Shown piece by piece: positions 20,066 to 30,227 of a stretch of DNA of 33,525 nt (positions within the stretch are counted from its first letter, which is position 1; each line of letters begins with the position of its first letter). Made by a program: the position numbers and the translations under genes. The DNA lies in the NCBI RefSeq assembly GCF_003024235.1, contig NZ_KZ679102.1, forward strand, positions 1-33,525, written 5' to 3'. The stretch is from Arenimonas caeni. Lineage in GTDB: Bacteria > Pseudomonadota > Gammaproteobacteria > Xanthomonadales > Xanthomonadaceae. The notes under the pieces are model-generated. The model saw only the letters and a list, made by a program, of their open reading frames with translations, did no database searches and was not told the origin of the DNA.

Positions 20066-20860
20066 ATGGCCAGCCGAACCGCCCCGCGGGGCAAGAAGGA
20101 AACGCCCGACGCCGGCATCGAGGCGCTGCTGCACGGCGCCTGCGTGCGCGCCGGCGCCGGCGCGGCGATGCAGGTGGTGCTCGACCGCCTGCCGCTGCTG
20201 CGTCCGCTGCTGCCCGCGGGCCTGCGCTTCGTCGGCAGCCGCGAGTCGGCCCAGGCCACGCAGCGTGCGCTGGTCGAGGAGATCTACCGGCGCTACCGGC
20301 TCAAGCCGGCGGCCTGGGAAGTCGAAGGCGTGCTGGCGGTGGCCCAGACCCAGGCCGTGCTCAGCCCGCTGGCGTCCCGCGAGGGCCTGCGCGGCCTGTT
20401 GCGCGGCTGGCTGCCGGACGCCCTGAGCGGCCCGCTGATGCGCTACACCCCGCTCGAGCCGCTGGTCACCGCGACCGTGCACGCCGTCGCCGAAACCTGG
20501 GCCGCGGGCCGGTACGCCGACAGCGTGTGCCGGCTGCGCAAGGCCGGCGCCGACTGGCTGCCCAAGCCCCTGGCCAGCGCCCTGAGCCTGGCCCCGTCGA
20601 CGCTCAAGGCCTGGAGCGCCGAGGCCCTGGGCCTGGCCATGCCGCCACTCAAGCTGGCCACCACCCTGGGCCGCCAGCTCACCGACTTCGCCCTGCCCCG
20701 CCCGCCCGCGGCCACGAAGGCCCGGAAGACGGGCACGAAAAAGGCGCCCGCCGCGAAGCGGGCGCCTTCGAAGGCCAGGCCGGCGACTCAGAAGACGACG
20801 AAGTCGGCGCGGCAGCCGCGGTCCACCCAGATGCCGTCGCGGCGGAAGCCCCAGCTGTAG
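20066..20860 (+). CDS. Uncharacterised alpha-helical protein with a basic Lys/Ala tail
   Basis: I do not recognise this 264-residue protein with certainty. Residues about 20-210 look all-helical and moderately hydrophobic, including [17 protein letters not shown] (29-45), a cluster [20 protein letters not shown] (71-90) and [19 protein letters not shown] (134-152). The last pattern recalls YcjF/DUF697-like membrane-associated proteins, but this is a weak resemblance. From about residue 211 the chain turns into a tail rich in Lys, Arg, Ala, Pro and Thr, reminiscent of histone H1-like tails. That tail is read through the antisense terminator of the DUF3011 gene and overlaps its coding end by 73 bases. 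There is no signal peptide. It lacks a ribosome site and is probably leaderless. Confidence 0.65.
   Translation: MASRTAPRGKKETPDAGIEALLHGACVRAGAGAAMQVVLDRLPLLRPLLPAGLRFVGSRESAQATQRALVEEIYRRYRLKPAAWEVEGVLAVAQTQAVLSPLASREGLRGLLRGWLPDALSGPLMRYTPLEPLVTATVHAVAETWAAGRYADSVCRLRKAGADWLPKPLASALSLAPSTLKAWSAEALGLAMPPLKLATTLGRQLTDFALPRPPAATKARKTGTKKAPAAKRAPSKARPATQKTTKSARQPRSTQMPSRRKPQL
20737..20768 (-). terminator. Intrinsic terminator of the DUF3011 gene, inside the convergent gene
   Basis: Arms 20741-20751 and 20758-20768 form a perfect 11-pair stem with a CGCGAA loop; on the minus strand it is followed by CCTTTTTC-type sequence (A run at 20738-20742). It is 20 bases past the DUF3011 stop and lies within codons 226-235 of the plus-strand gene. 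Confidence 0.8.
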
Positions 20861-21342
20861 CCATAGCGGCAGCGGGCGTCGCTGACCACGCGCTGAAGTT
20901 CGGCGTTGCGCACGCCACCGGGCACGTGGCAGAAGCGCGAGCGCTGGTCGCGCGATTCGCAGCGCACGACGCGGTGGCCGCGATCGTAGCCATCACCGTA
21001 GCCGTAGCGGTCGTCGTAGCGGTCGTAGTAGCGGTCGCCGCGGTGGCCACGGCCACCACCCAGGGCGAAATCGGCGCGGCAGCCATGCGAGACCCAGACG
21101 CCACGGCGGTCATGGCCCCAGGTGCGGCCCTTGATGCAGGCCGCGTTGGAGCGCTGGCGCACCAGCTGAACTCCACCGCGGGTGTCGGCCGGGCAATGGC
21201 GGCTGCGCTTGTCGTGCGACTCGCAGCGCAGCACCTGCTCCTGGCCGTAATAACGATCCTCATGGCCACGCCGTGAGTCGGCGAAGGCGGCCTGCGGCAG
21301 GGCCGCGGCGATCAGCAGGCAGGCAAGCATCCAACGGGTCAT
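20788..21342 (-). CDS. Secreted protein with two DUF3011 repeats
   Basis: Exported protein of 184 residues with a signal peptide cut after AFA (about residue 21). It contains two copies of a cysteine-rich module matching DUF3011, at about 37-92 and 125-181. Each copy has the order RCES, one Cys about ten residues later, then a third Cys, SWGF or TWGH, GIWV or GVWV, and GCRADF. The eight cysteines are 40, 50, 69, 88, 128, 138, 158 and 177, so four disulfides are likely. The linker (about 95-124) is a low-complexity Arg/Tyr/Asp/Gly stretch. The start at 21342 is preferred because AAGGAG lies eight bases upstream, whereas the ATG at 21348 is only two bases from it. DUF3011 function is unknown; it is common in Lysobacterales. 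Confidence 0.88.
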   Translation of the reverse strand: MTRWMLACLLIAAALPQAAFADSRRGHEDRYYGQEQVLRCESHDKRSRHCPADTRGGVQLVRQRSNAACIKGRTWGHDRRGVWVSHGCRADFALGGGRGHRGDRYYDRYDDRYGYGDGYDRGHRVVRCESRDQRSRFCHVPGGVRNAELQRVVSDARCRYGYSWGFRRDGIWVDRGCRADFVVF

Positions 21343-21442
21343 TGTCATCTCTCCTTCGCGCCGGCTCGGGATCCGGCGGCTTCAACATAGGAATCCGGAA
21401 CTGAACGGGCGGGCAACCCGCAGGGCACGACTCAGATTCGAT

Positions 21443-22411
21443 TCACGCGCGTTCGAACGGGAAGGCCAGTACGTCCGCGATCCGGTCGGTGCCCAGCAGG
21501 GCCATCAGCAGCCGGTCGATGCCCAGGGCGACGCCGGCGCAGTCGGGCAACTTGGGCAGCGCCGCCAGCAGGCGTTCGTCGATCTCGGGCGCGGCGGCGT
21601 TGCGGGCGCGGCGGCGCGCCACGTCGAGCTCGAAACGGGCGCGCTGCTCGTCGGCGTCGTTGAGCTCGTGGTAGCCGTTGGCCACCTCGAGCGGGCCCAG
21701 GTAGACCTCGAAACGTTCGGCCACCGGCGGCTTGCCGGGGCGGATCCGCGCCAGCGCGCACTGGCTCACCGGGTAGTCGTAGACCAGCAGGATGCGGCTG
21801 GCCGGGATCGAGGGCTGGATGAGGTGGGTCATCAACAGGTCGAGCCAGTCGTCGCGGGTCAGGCCGGCCGGGTCGATGTCGTAGACGCCCAGCGGCGAGC
21901 GCAGCTCTTCCTCGGGCGCGGTCATCGGGTCGAGGCCGAACTTGTCGAGGTAGAGCTGGCGGAAGCTGGTGTCGCGCACCGTCGCGCGGCGGCCGGCCAG
22001 GGCCAGAGCGGCCTTGAGCAGCTCGGCGGTCTCGTCCATCAGCTGGTGGTGGGTCCAGCCGACGCGGTACCACTCGAGCATGGTGAACTCGGGGTTGTGC
22101 CGGATGCCGGCCTCGCCGTCGCGGAACACCCGGCCCAGCTCGTAGCAGTCGCCGATGCCGGCGGCGAGCAGGCGCTTGAGCGGGAATTCGGGCGAGGTGC
22201 GCAGCCAGCGCGTCGGCGCGCCGGCCGACTTCGGGCCGCTGAACTCCAGGTGGAAGCTCTCGATGTTCGGGTCGGTGTTGCCGGCCATCGACAGGATCGG
22301 CGTCTCGACCTCGAGCACGCCCCGTTCGGCGAAGAAGCGGCGCACCAGGGCATAGAGCTCGGCGCGCAGCCGGATGGCCTTGGCGGTGGCGGTGGGCTTG
22401 CTGTTCCTCAT
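21443..22411 (-). CDS. epmA: Elongation factor P--(R)-beta-lysine ligase
   Basis: Class II lysyl-tRNA synthetase-like enzyme of 322 residues (E. coli EpmA/PoxA/YjeA 325). It activates (R)-beta-lysine as an adenylate and attaches it to the conserved lysine of EF-P, which relieves ribosome stalling at polyproline. The class II motif 2 region reads GRVFRDGEAGIRHNPEFTM, and motif 3 is GVALGIDRLLMAL near the C-terminus. The N-terminal anticodon-binding domain of true LysRS is absent, which identifies EpmA. The partner genes efp and epmB are not in the window. It lies 46 bases downstream of ligA, with a GC hairpin between them and only a weak ribosome site. Confidence 0.95.
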   Translation of the reverse strand: MRNSKPTATAKAIRLRAELYALVRRFFAERGVLEVETPILSMAGNTDPNIESFHLEFSGPKSAGAPTRWLRTSPEFPLKRLLAAGIGDCYELGRVFRDGEAGIRHNPEFTMLEWYRVGWTHHQLMDETAELLKAALALAGRRATVRDTSFRQLYLDKFGLDPMTAPEEELRSPLGVYDIDPAGLTRDDWLDLLMTHLIQPSIPASRILLVYDYPVSQCALARIRPGKPPVAERFEVYLGPLEVANGYHELNDADEQRARFELDVARRRARNAAAPEIDERLLAALPKLPDCAGVALGIDRLLMALLGTDRIADVLAFPFERA

Positions 22412-22423
22412 GCTCGTTACTGT

Positions 22424-22449
22424 ACGCCCGGGCCACGCGGCCCGGGCGT
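22424..22449 (-). other. Perfect GC hairpin between ligA and epmA
   Basis: ACGCCCGGGCC at 22424-22434 pairs exactly with 22439-22449 around an ACGC loop (11 pairs). On the minus strand it begins nine bases after the ligA stop and ends 12 bases before the epmA start. It lacks a T run, so it may be a 3'-end stabiliser or partial terminator rather than a full intrinsic terminator. Confidence 0.6.
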
Positions 22450-22457
22450 GACGGAGG

Positions 22458-24921
<2,464 letters not shown>

Positions 24922-24963
24922 CGGTCGAACTCCATGATCAGGCAGCAGGGACGCTGCCCGTCC

Positions 24964-24993
24964 GGTATAGACCGGCCGCGGGACGTTTCTCAA
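24964..24993 (-). promoter_or_regulatory. Sigma-70 promoter of the small secreted-protein gene
   Basis: TTGAGA (complement of 24988-24993) and TATACC (complement of 24964-24969) on the minus strand are 18 bases apart. The start would be near 24957, about 35 bases before the ATG. The -10 lies in a small palindrome, CCGGT ATAG ACCGG at 24962-24975, which may be incidental. Confidence 0.65.
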
Positions 24994-25054
24994 CGCAAGA
25001 CTTGCTACCTGCGTAAGCAGTCGCGGGAACCAGCGCTTACCCGGCAAGACGCGC

Positions 25055-25816
25055 TCACCGGGTGGTGCGCAGGTCCCACTTGGTCTGCTTGCGGTCGTAG
25101 TTGCGCAGGTCTTCGCGGATGTGCGCGATGCGCTGGCGACCGAGCGCATTGCGCTCCTCGTCGAGCAGCACGCCGTCGAGCAGTTCGGCCATGCGCTGCG
25201 CGGTGGGCAGCATCGCGTCCCAGGCGTCGAGCGCCGGCAGCGGCCCGGGCAGCGCCATGAAGAAGCTGATGCCCGGCGTGCGCAGTTCCTGGATCGAGGC
25301 CATGTCGAAATGGCCGGGCTTGACCAGGTTCGCCACCGAGAACACCGGCCCCTGCTCGGGGTGGTTGTCGACGAGGCGGTGGAAGATGTTCATGTGGCCG
25401 TAGACGAGGCCGGCCTTTTCCGCCGCCACCACCAGGTCCGGGCCGTGGAAGGCCTGGCCGGCGCGGGCGGCCAGGAACAGGCTGACGACCTTGTCGAAGT
25501 TCTCGTCCGGGCGGGCGCCGGGCGCGCGCGGGCCGGCCGGCTTGCGCTCGGGCACCGGCTCGCCGGCGAGGGTCTTCTCGAGCAGGTCGAGCTCGGACTG
25601 CTCGACGGTCGTGGCCTCGCCGCCGGTGCTGGCATCGGCCTCGAGCAGCTCGCGCAGGGTGGGCTCCTGGCGGGAACCGCCGTCGCCGGCCTTGGCCGCG
25701 CGGCGCCCCTGCCCCGGCCGGCGCCGGCTGGTGAAGATGATCACGGCGAACAGGACCAGGGCGGCGATGCCGATGGCGATGCGCAGCATCGCGGTGTCGC
25801 TGAGTCCTTCGAACAT
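25055..25816 (-). CDS. zipA: Cell division protein ZipA
   Basis: Inner-membrane anchor of the FtsZ ring, 253 residues. An N-terminal membrane helix (about residues 9-28, MLRIAIGIAALVLFAVIIF) is followed by the basic patch SRRRPGQGRR and a short flexible linker (about 40-105). The C-terminal FtsZ-binding domain (about 108-245) has VVSLFLAARAGQAFHGPDL, FSVANLVKPGHFD and TPGISFFMALPGP. The linker is shorter than in E. coli (328 residues total). A GGGAGGGG ribosome site precedes the ATG. It follows smc after 75 bases, the usual gammaproteobacterial order, and was probably co-transcribed with it. Confidence 0.94.
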   Translation of the reverse strand: MFEGLSDTAMLRIAIGIAALVLFAVIIFTSRRRPGQGRRAAKAGDGGSRQEPTLRELLEADASTGGEATTVEQSELDLLEKTLAGEPVPERKPAGPRAPGARPDENFDKVVSLFLAARAGQAFHGPDLVVAAEKAGLVYGHMNIFHRLVDNHPEQGPVFSVANLVKPGHFDMASIQELRTPGISFFMALPGPLPALDAWDAMLPTAQRMAELLDGVLLDEERNALGRQRIAHIREDLRNYDRKQTKWDLRTTR

Positions 25817-25891
25817 GCTCCCCTCCCTGTGTGCCGTCGTGGCCGCAGCCGCGGCCCCATCGCGAAATGATGCCCGAATTCGCCGCCCCGG

Positions 25892-28800
25892 TCAGGCGGC
25901 GCCGGCCAGGCGCGCGGCCTCGGCCAGGTCCACCGACACCAGGCGGCTGACGCCCGGCTCGCGCATGGTCACGCCGGAAAGCTGCTTGGCCGCCTCCATC
26001 GTCGCCTTGTTGTGGGTGACGAACAGGAACTGCACCTTCTCGCTCATCTCGGTGACCATGGACGAGAAGCGGCCGACGTTGGCCTCGTCCAGCGGCGCGT
26101 CCACCTCGTCGAGCAGGCAGAACGGCGCCGGATTGAGCCGGAAGATGGCGAACACCAGCGCGACCGCGGTGAGCGCCTTCTCGCCGCCCGAGAGCAGCGA
26201 GATGTTCGACACGCGCTTGCCCGGCGGGCGCGCCATGATCGAGACGCCGGTGTCGAGCAGGTCTTCGCCGGTGAGCTCGAGGTAGGCGTGGCCGCCGCCG
26301 AACAGGCGCGGATAGAGCTCCTGCACGCCGGTGTTGACGCGGTCGAAGGTTTCCTTGAAGCGGCCGCGGGTCTCGCGGTCGATCTTGCGGATGGCCTCCT
26401 CCAGCGTCTCGAGCGCCGAGGTGAGGTCGGCGTTCTGGGCGTCGAGGTAGGTCTTGCGCTCGCTCTGCTCGCCGTATTCCTGGATGGCGGCCAGGTTCAC
26501 CGGCTCGAGCCGGCGCATCCTGGCGTCGATGTCTGCCACGGCCTTCTGCCAGCCTTCGACCTCGGCCTGCCCGGGCAGCGAGGCGATCACCTCGTCCACG
26601 ACCAGGCCGGCGGCGACGATGGCGTCGGCCAGCTGGGTGGCGCGCAGCTCGAGCGCCTGGTGCTGCAGCTTCTTCTGCGAAATCGCCTCGCGCTGGGCCA
26701 GCGCCTGCTGGTCGCGCTGCTGGCGCACCTGCTCGTACTTGCGCATCTCGCCCTCGACGCCGTCGAGCGCCGAGCGCGCCGCGCCCAGGTCCTTGTCGGC
26801 CACCACGCGCTGGTCGAGCGCGGCCTGGCGCTGGGCTTCGAGCGCCAGCACCGGCGCATCGCCCTCGGCCAGCTGGGCCTGCAGCTCGTTCAGGCGAACC
26901 TCGAGCTGCGCCTTCTGGTTGCCCATGCGCGCCAGCGACTGGCTGAGCGCGACCACGCGGGCGCGCTGCGACTCGAGCGACAGCGCCAGCTGGTGCGCGG
27001 CCTCGCGCGCCTCGCGGGCGCTGTTGCGGGCCGCGTCGCGCTGCTCGCCGAGGCTGCGGCGCTGGGCGTCGAGCGCCTGGCGTTCGGCCTCGAGCTCGCC
27101 CATCTTCGCCACCGCCTGCTCCAGGCGCGCGCGCGCCTCGCGGGCGTTGGACTGCGACTCTTCGAGCGTGGTGGCCAGCGTCGCCAGCTCGCCGTCGATG
27201 CGCGCCACGCGCGCCTGCGCCGACTCGAGCTTGCCCTGCTGGCCCTGCAGCTGGCCGGCCAGCTCGGACACGCCGCGGTGCGCCAGGTACAGCGCGCGCT
27301 GCGCGTCCTCGCGATGCTGCTCGGCCTCGAGCAGGCGGTCGCGCATCGAGGTCAGGCCCTCGTTGATGGCCTGTTCCTTCTTCGCCAGCGCATCGATCTC
27401 GGCGCGCAGCGACTGGATCTCGCGCTCGCGCGCCAGCGCGCCCTGCTGGGCCTCGCCGCTGCGCAGCACGCGCAGCCAGCCGGCGCCCAGCCATTCGCCG
27501 GTGCGGGTGATGGCGGCCTCGCCCTCGCCCAGCGCCAGGGCGCGGGCGGCGGCGATGTCGTCCACGGCGCGCACGCCGGCCAGCAGGCGACGCACGGCGT
27601 CCGGGCCCTGCACCTTCGCGGCCAGCGAACCGGCCGGCGCATCGAAGCCGCCGCCGGCGCCGCTGACCAGGGCCACGCGGCCCTGCGACAGCCCGGCGAT
27701 GGCATCGAGCCAGTCGGCCGGCGCGTCGACGGTGACGGCCTCGAGCAGGCTGCCGAGCACGGTCTCGACCGCGGTCTCCCAGCCGGCCTCGACCTCAAGG
27801 GCCTCGCCCAGGCGGGCGTTGCCGTCGATGCCCTGGGCCTTGAGCCAGTCGAGCGCGACGTTCTTTTCCTGGCCCAGCGCCGCGTGCTGCAGGGCCTCGA
27901 GCGAGGCCAGGCGGCCGCGCGCGGACTGCGCCTGCTTGCGCACCTCGGCCAGCTCGGACTGCTGCTGGCGCTGCTGGTCCTGCAGCCCCGCCAGCGCCGA
28001 CTTGCGCTGCTCGAGCTGCTCGCCCAGGCCATCGAGGCCGGCCTTCTGCTGGTCGTGCTGGCTCGTCAGTTCGGCCAGTGCGGTGGCGATGGCCGTGGTG
28101 TCCAGGCCGCTGCGCTCGGCGGCCAGCGCCTCGCGCCGGCGACCGGCCTCGAGGGCCTGCTTTTCCAGGTATTCGATCTTGGTGCGCTCGACCTCGGCCC
28201 AGCGCGACGCTTCGGACTGCGCCCGGGCGTAGGCGTCCCAGCGCTGCTGCCAGTCGTGCAGCGCGGCCTCGGCGGCCTTGAGCGCCTCCTGCCGGCCGCC
28301 GTCGTCGGTGCGCAGCGTGGCCAGCTGCGGCTCGGCCGCGGCGATGGCGTTGTGCAGCTCGGCCAGCTGGCGCTCGTCGCCGCTGATGTGCTCGCCGACC
28401 TGGGCGAAGGCCGCGTCGGCCTCGGCGCGAGCCGTTTCCAGCCGCTGGCGCAGTTCCTTCTGGTGCTGGATCTGCTGCTCGATGCGGGCCAGTTCGCCGC
28501 CGACGCGGTAGACCTCGGCCTGGGCCCGGCCCAGGGCTTCGCTGGCCTCGCCGTGCTGGCTGCGGCAGGCCTCGATCTGGGCCTCGGCCTGGCGCTGGTC
28601 GGCCAGCAGCGATTGCAGCCTGATCTCGTCCTGGGTCAGCGCCTCGTTGAGCAGCTTGAGTTCGGCGTCGTAGCGGCGGAATTCCAGCGCCTTGAGCTGG
28701 GCGTCCTTGTTCAGGCGCTCGGCCTGCAGGGCCTGGTACTGCTCGGCGGCGCGGGCCTGGCGCTTGAGGTGCTCGAGCTGCTTATCGACTTCCTCGCGCA

Positions 28801-29389
28801 GGTCGTTGAGGCGGTCGAGGTTCTCGCGCGTGCCCTTGATGCGCGACTCGGTTTCCTTGCGCCGCTCCTTGTACTTGGAGATGCCGGCGGCCTCCTCCAG
28901 GTACACGCGCAGTTCCTCGGGCTTGGCCTCGATGATCTGGCTGATCATGCCCTGCTCGATGATCGAGTAGCTGCGCGGGCCCAGGCCGGTGCCGAGGAAC
29001 AGGTCGGTGATGTCGCGGCGGCGGCAGCGCGCGCCGTTGAGGTAGTAGTTGGACTGGCCGTCGCGGCTGACCATGCGCTTGACCGAGATCTCGGCGTAAC
29101 GCGCGTATTCGCCGCCGATGCTGCCTTCGGAGTTGTCGAAGATCAGTTCCACCTGCGCCTGGCTGACCGGCTTGCGGGCCGAGGAGCCGGAGAAGATGAC
29201 GTCGGTGAGCGAATCGCCGCGCAGGCGGCTGGCCGAACTCTCGCCCATCACCCAGCGCACGGCGTCGATGATGTTGGACTTGCCGCAGCCGTTCGGGCCG
29301 ACGATGCCGGTCATGTTGGTCGGCAGGTGCAGCACCGTCGGGTCGACGAAGGACTTGAAGCCGGACAGCTTGATGGTGGTCAGGCGCAT
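25892..29389 (-). CDS. smc: Chromosome segregation ATPase SMC
   Basis: Condensin ATPase of 1165 residues that, with ScpA and ScpB, compacts and segregates the chromosome. The N-terminal head has Walker A GPNGCGKSN at residues 31-39. Long coiled coils (about 170-500 and 660-1010, rich in Gln, Glu, Ala and Leu) flank a globular hinge at about 510-660. The C-terminal head has the ABC signature LSGGEKAL at 1066-1073, Walker B FCLLDE at 1090-1095 and the D-loop VDAPLD. All ATPase motifs are intact. Its presence instead of MukB is informative for taxonomy. The partners scpA and scpB lie 1.5 kb away on the plus strand. A TATACT -10-like sequence lies about 160 bases upstream. Confidence 0.97.
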   Translation of the reverse strand: MRLTTIKLSGFKSFVDPTVLHLPTNMTGIVGPNGCGKSNIIDAVRWVMGESSASRLRGDSLTDVIFSGSSARKPVSQAQVELIFDNSEGSIGGEYARYAEISVKRMVSRDGQSNYYLNGARCRRRDITDLFLGTGLGPRSYSIIEQGMISQIIEAKPEELRVYLEEAAGISKYKERRKETESRIKGTRENLDRLNDLREEVDKQLEHLKRQARAAEQYQALQAERLNKDAQLKALEFRRYDAELKLLNEALTQDEIRLQSLLADQRQAEAQIEACRSQHGEASEALGRAQAEVYRVGGELARIEQQIQHQKELRQRLETARAEADAAFAQVGEHISGDERQLAELHNAIAAAEPQLATLRTDDGGRQEALKAAEAALHDWQQRWDAYARAQSEASRWAEVERTKIEYLEKQALEAGRRREALAAERSGLDTTAIATALAELTSQHDQQKAGLDGLGEQLEQRKSALAGLQDQQRQQQSELAEVRKQAQSARGRLASLEALQHAALGQEKNVALDWLKAQGIDGNARLGEALEVEAGWETAVETVLGSLLEAVTVDAPADWLDAIAGLSQGRVALVSGAGGGFDAPAGSLAAKVQGPDAVRRLLAGVRAVDDIAAARALALGEGEAAITRTGEWLGAGWLRVLRSGEAQQGALAREREIQSLRAEIDALAKKEQAINEGLTSMRDRLLEAEQHREDAQRALYLAHRGVSELAGQLQGQQGKLESAQARVARIDGELATLATTLEESQSNAREARARLEQAVAKMGELEAERQALDAQRRSLGEQRDAARNSAREAREAAHQLALSLESQRARVVALSQSLARMGNQKAQLEVRLNELQAQLAEGDAPVLALEAQRQAALDQRVVADKDLGAARSALDGVEGEMRKYEQVRQQRDQQALAQREAISQKKLQHQALELRATQLADAIVAAGLVVDEVIASLPGQAEVEGWQKAVADIDARMRRLEPVNLAAIQEYGEQSERKTYLDAQNADLTSALETLEEAIRKIDRETRGRFKETFDRVNTGVQELYPRLFGGGHAYLELTGEDLLDTGVSIMARPPGKRVSNISLLSGGEKALTAVALVFAIFRLNPAPFCLLDEVDAPLDEANVGRFSSMVTEMSEKVQFLFVTHNKATMEAAKQLSGVTMREPGVSRLVSVDLAEAARLAGAA

Positions 29390-29565
29390 TGATCGGGGTT
29401 CTCTGTCGGCCGGGCGAACCGGCCGGCCACGGGGCGCCAGGGACGCCCCGCCGCAGGGTCAAGGGGAGTCCGCGAACCGGTCCGCCGCCCACGCCAACTG
29501 ATTGATTTCATTGGCAGAGCGCGGTCCCCGGTGCGCGGCCGTCCAGCAGTATAGCAGCGGCCCGC
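29390..29565. other. 176-base gap between bolA and smc
   Basis: On the minus strand it holds a TATACT near its bolA end (complement of about 29550-29555), a possible smc -10 without a convincing -35, a seven-pair hairpin (29430-29436 with 29444-29450), and a 43-codon open frame (29511-29380) that ends inside the smc start region. None of these is strong enough to call a gene or a terminator. Confidence 0.35.
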
Positions 29566-29847
29566 TCAGCCTTCGCCCGGGGCCCGGGCGTGGATGGAAA
29601 GGGCGTGGATATCGGTTTCCATCAGCGTGCCCAGGGCGGCGTAGACCTTGCGGTGGCGGGCCAGCGGCAGCACCCCGGCGAAGGCCGCCGAGACGATGTC
29701 CACCCGGAAATGGCCGCGTCCGTCGCGGGCCCCGGCGTGGCCGGCGTGCTTGTGGCCCTCGTCGACGATCTCCAGCGCTTCCGGCGCCAGCGCGGCCTCG
29801 AGCGCGGCGCGGATGGCCGCGGGCCGCTGCTCGCGCGGCAGGCTCAC
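29566..29847 (-). CDS. BolA family protein
   Basis: A 93-residue BolA-fold protein. Members bind monothiol glutaredoxins through a shared [2Fe-2S] cluster or act in transcriptional and stress responses. The histidine-rich loop [19 protein letters not shown] (residues 31-49) and the helix-turn segment [15 protein letters not shown] with the strand IHALSIHA are typical. The start is a GTG that overlaps the yciI stop (GTGA), so the pair is translationally coupled. Whether it is the orthologue of E. coli BolA or of another paralogue (IbaG) cannot be settled by eye; the GHAG motif favours BolA. Confidence 0.9.
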   Translation of the reverse strand: MSLPREQRPAAIRAALEAALAPEALEIVDEGHKHAGHAGARDGRGHFRVDIVSAAFAGVLPLARHRKVYAALGTLMETDIHALSIHARAPGEG

Positions 29848-30143
29848 GGCAGCACCGGCCGGAACGGGCGCACGTCCACGCGCGCGTAGACGCCGGCGGC
29901 CAGGTAGGGGTCGGCGTCGGCCCAGGCGCGGGCCGCGGCGAGGTCCTCGAACTCAGCCACCACCAGGCTGCCGGTGAATCCCGCCGGGCCCGGATCTTCG
30001 GCGTCGATGGCCGGCAGCGGGCCGGCCAGTTTCAGGCGCCCCGCCTCGGCCAGGGCCTGCAGGCGCGCCAGGTGCGCCGGCCGCGAGGCCTGGCGGGCGG
30101 CGAGCGAGTTGTCGCGGTCGATGCCGTGGATCATGTACCACAT
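29844..30143 (-). CDS. yciI: YciI family protein
   Basis: A 99-residue protein of the dimeric alpha+beta-barrel (YCII) superfamily, very close to E. coli YciI across its length: [37 protein letters not shown] and [12 protein letters not shown]. The family has a conserved His/Asp pair, and a hydrolase-like activity (dehalogenation of chlorinated aromatics) has been proposed, but the physiological role is unknown. The start at 30143 matches the E. coli protein start, with GGAGGG about ten bases upstream; the ATG at 30152 lies only two bases from that site. A GATACT -10 candidate lies at 30173-30178 (minus strand). The stop overlaps the bolA GTG start. Confidence 0.94.
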   Translation of the reverse strand: MWYMIHGIDRDNSLAARQASRPAHLARLQALAEAGRLKLAGPLPAIDAEDPGPAGFTGSLVVAEFEDLAAARAWADADPYLAAGVYARVDVRPFRPVLP

Positions 30144-30172
30144 CGTCTTCATTCCCTCCGGTTGCAGCCGAC

Positions 30173-30178
30173 AGTATC
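30173..30178 (-). promoter_or_regulatory. Candidate -10 element of yciI-bolA
   Basis: GATACT on the minus strand lies 29 bases before the yciI start and just upstream of the GGAGGG ribosome site. No matching -35 was found. Confidence 0.35.
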
Positions 30179-30214
30179 GCCCAAGCCGGTGCTCGCGCCG
30201 GCGGCCCGCGTCGG

Positions 30215-30222
30215 TGCACAAT
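30215..30222 (+). promoter_or_regulatory. Extended -10 placed for a leaderless yciO transcript
   Basis: TGCACAAT, where TG precedes the hexamer CACAAT (30217-30222), ends five bases before the yciO ATG at 30228. The RNA would start at or beside the start codon, and no ribosome site is present. Confidence 0.45.
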
Positions 30223-30227
30223 CGGGC

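Noticed and set aside
20985-21050. Short repeated GTAGCGGTC words, briefly considered as a CRISPR-like or VNTR locus
   Set aside because: No spacers of constant length; they encode the Arg/Tyr/Asp linker of the DUF3011 protein.
21410-21422. GCGGG/CCCGC mini-hairpin after epmA as a terminator
   Set aside because: Five pairs and no T tract; too weak to call.
24922-25149. In-frame extension of the small secreted protein to 162 residues
   Set aside because: It overlaps zipA and the mapped-by-eye promoter; the shorter start has a ribosome site and signal peptide.
25841-25856. GGCCGC-AGCC-GCGGCC palindrome between smc and zipA
   Set aside because: Only six pairs, no T run; such palindromes are expected by chance in this GC-rich sequence.
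25005-27494. Minus-strand open frame across smc, zipA and the small gene promoter
   Set aside because: Out-of-frame reading of smc and zipA; Arg/Gly/Ala-rich without domains.
26012-29392. Long plus-strand open frame opposite smc
   Set aside because: Shadow of the SMC coiled-coil coding sequence; Leu/Ala/Gln-rich with no recognisable domain.
29502-30227. In-frame extension of yciO to 450 residues
   Set aside because: Antisense to bolA and yciI; the short form matches YciO length and has a -10 element directly upstream.
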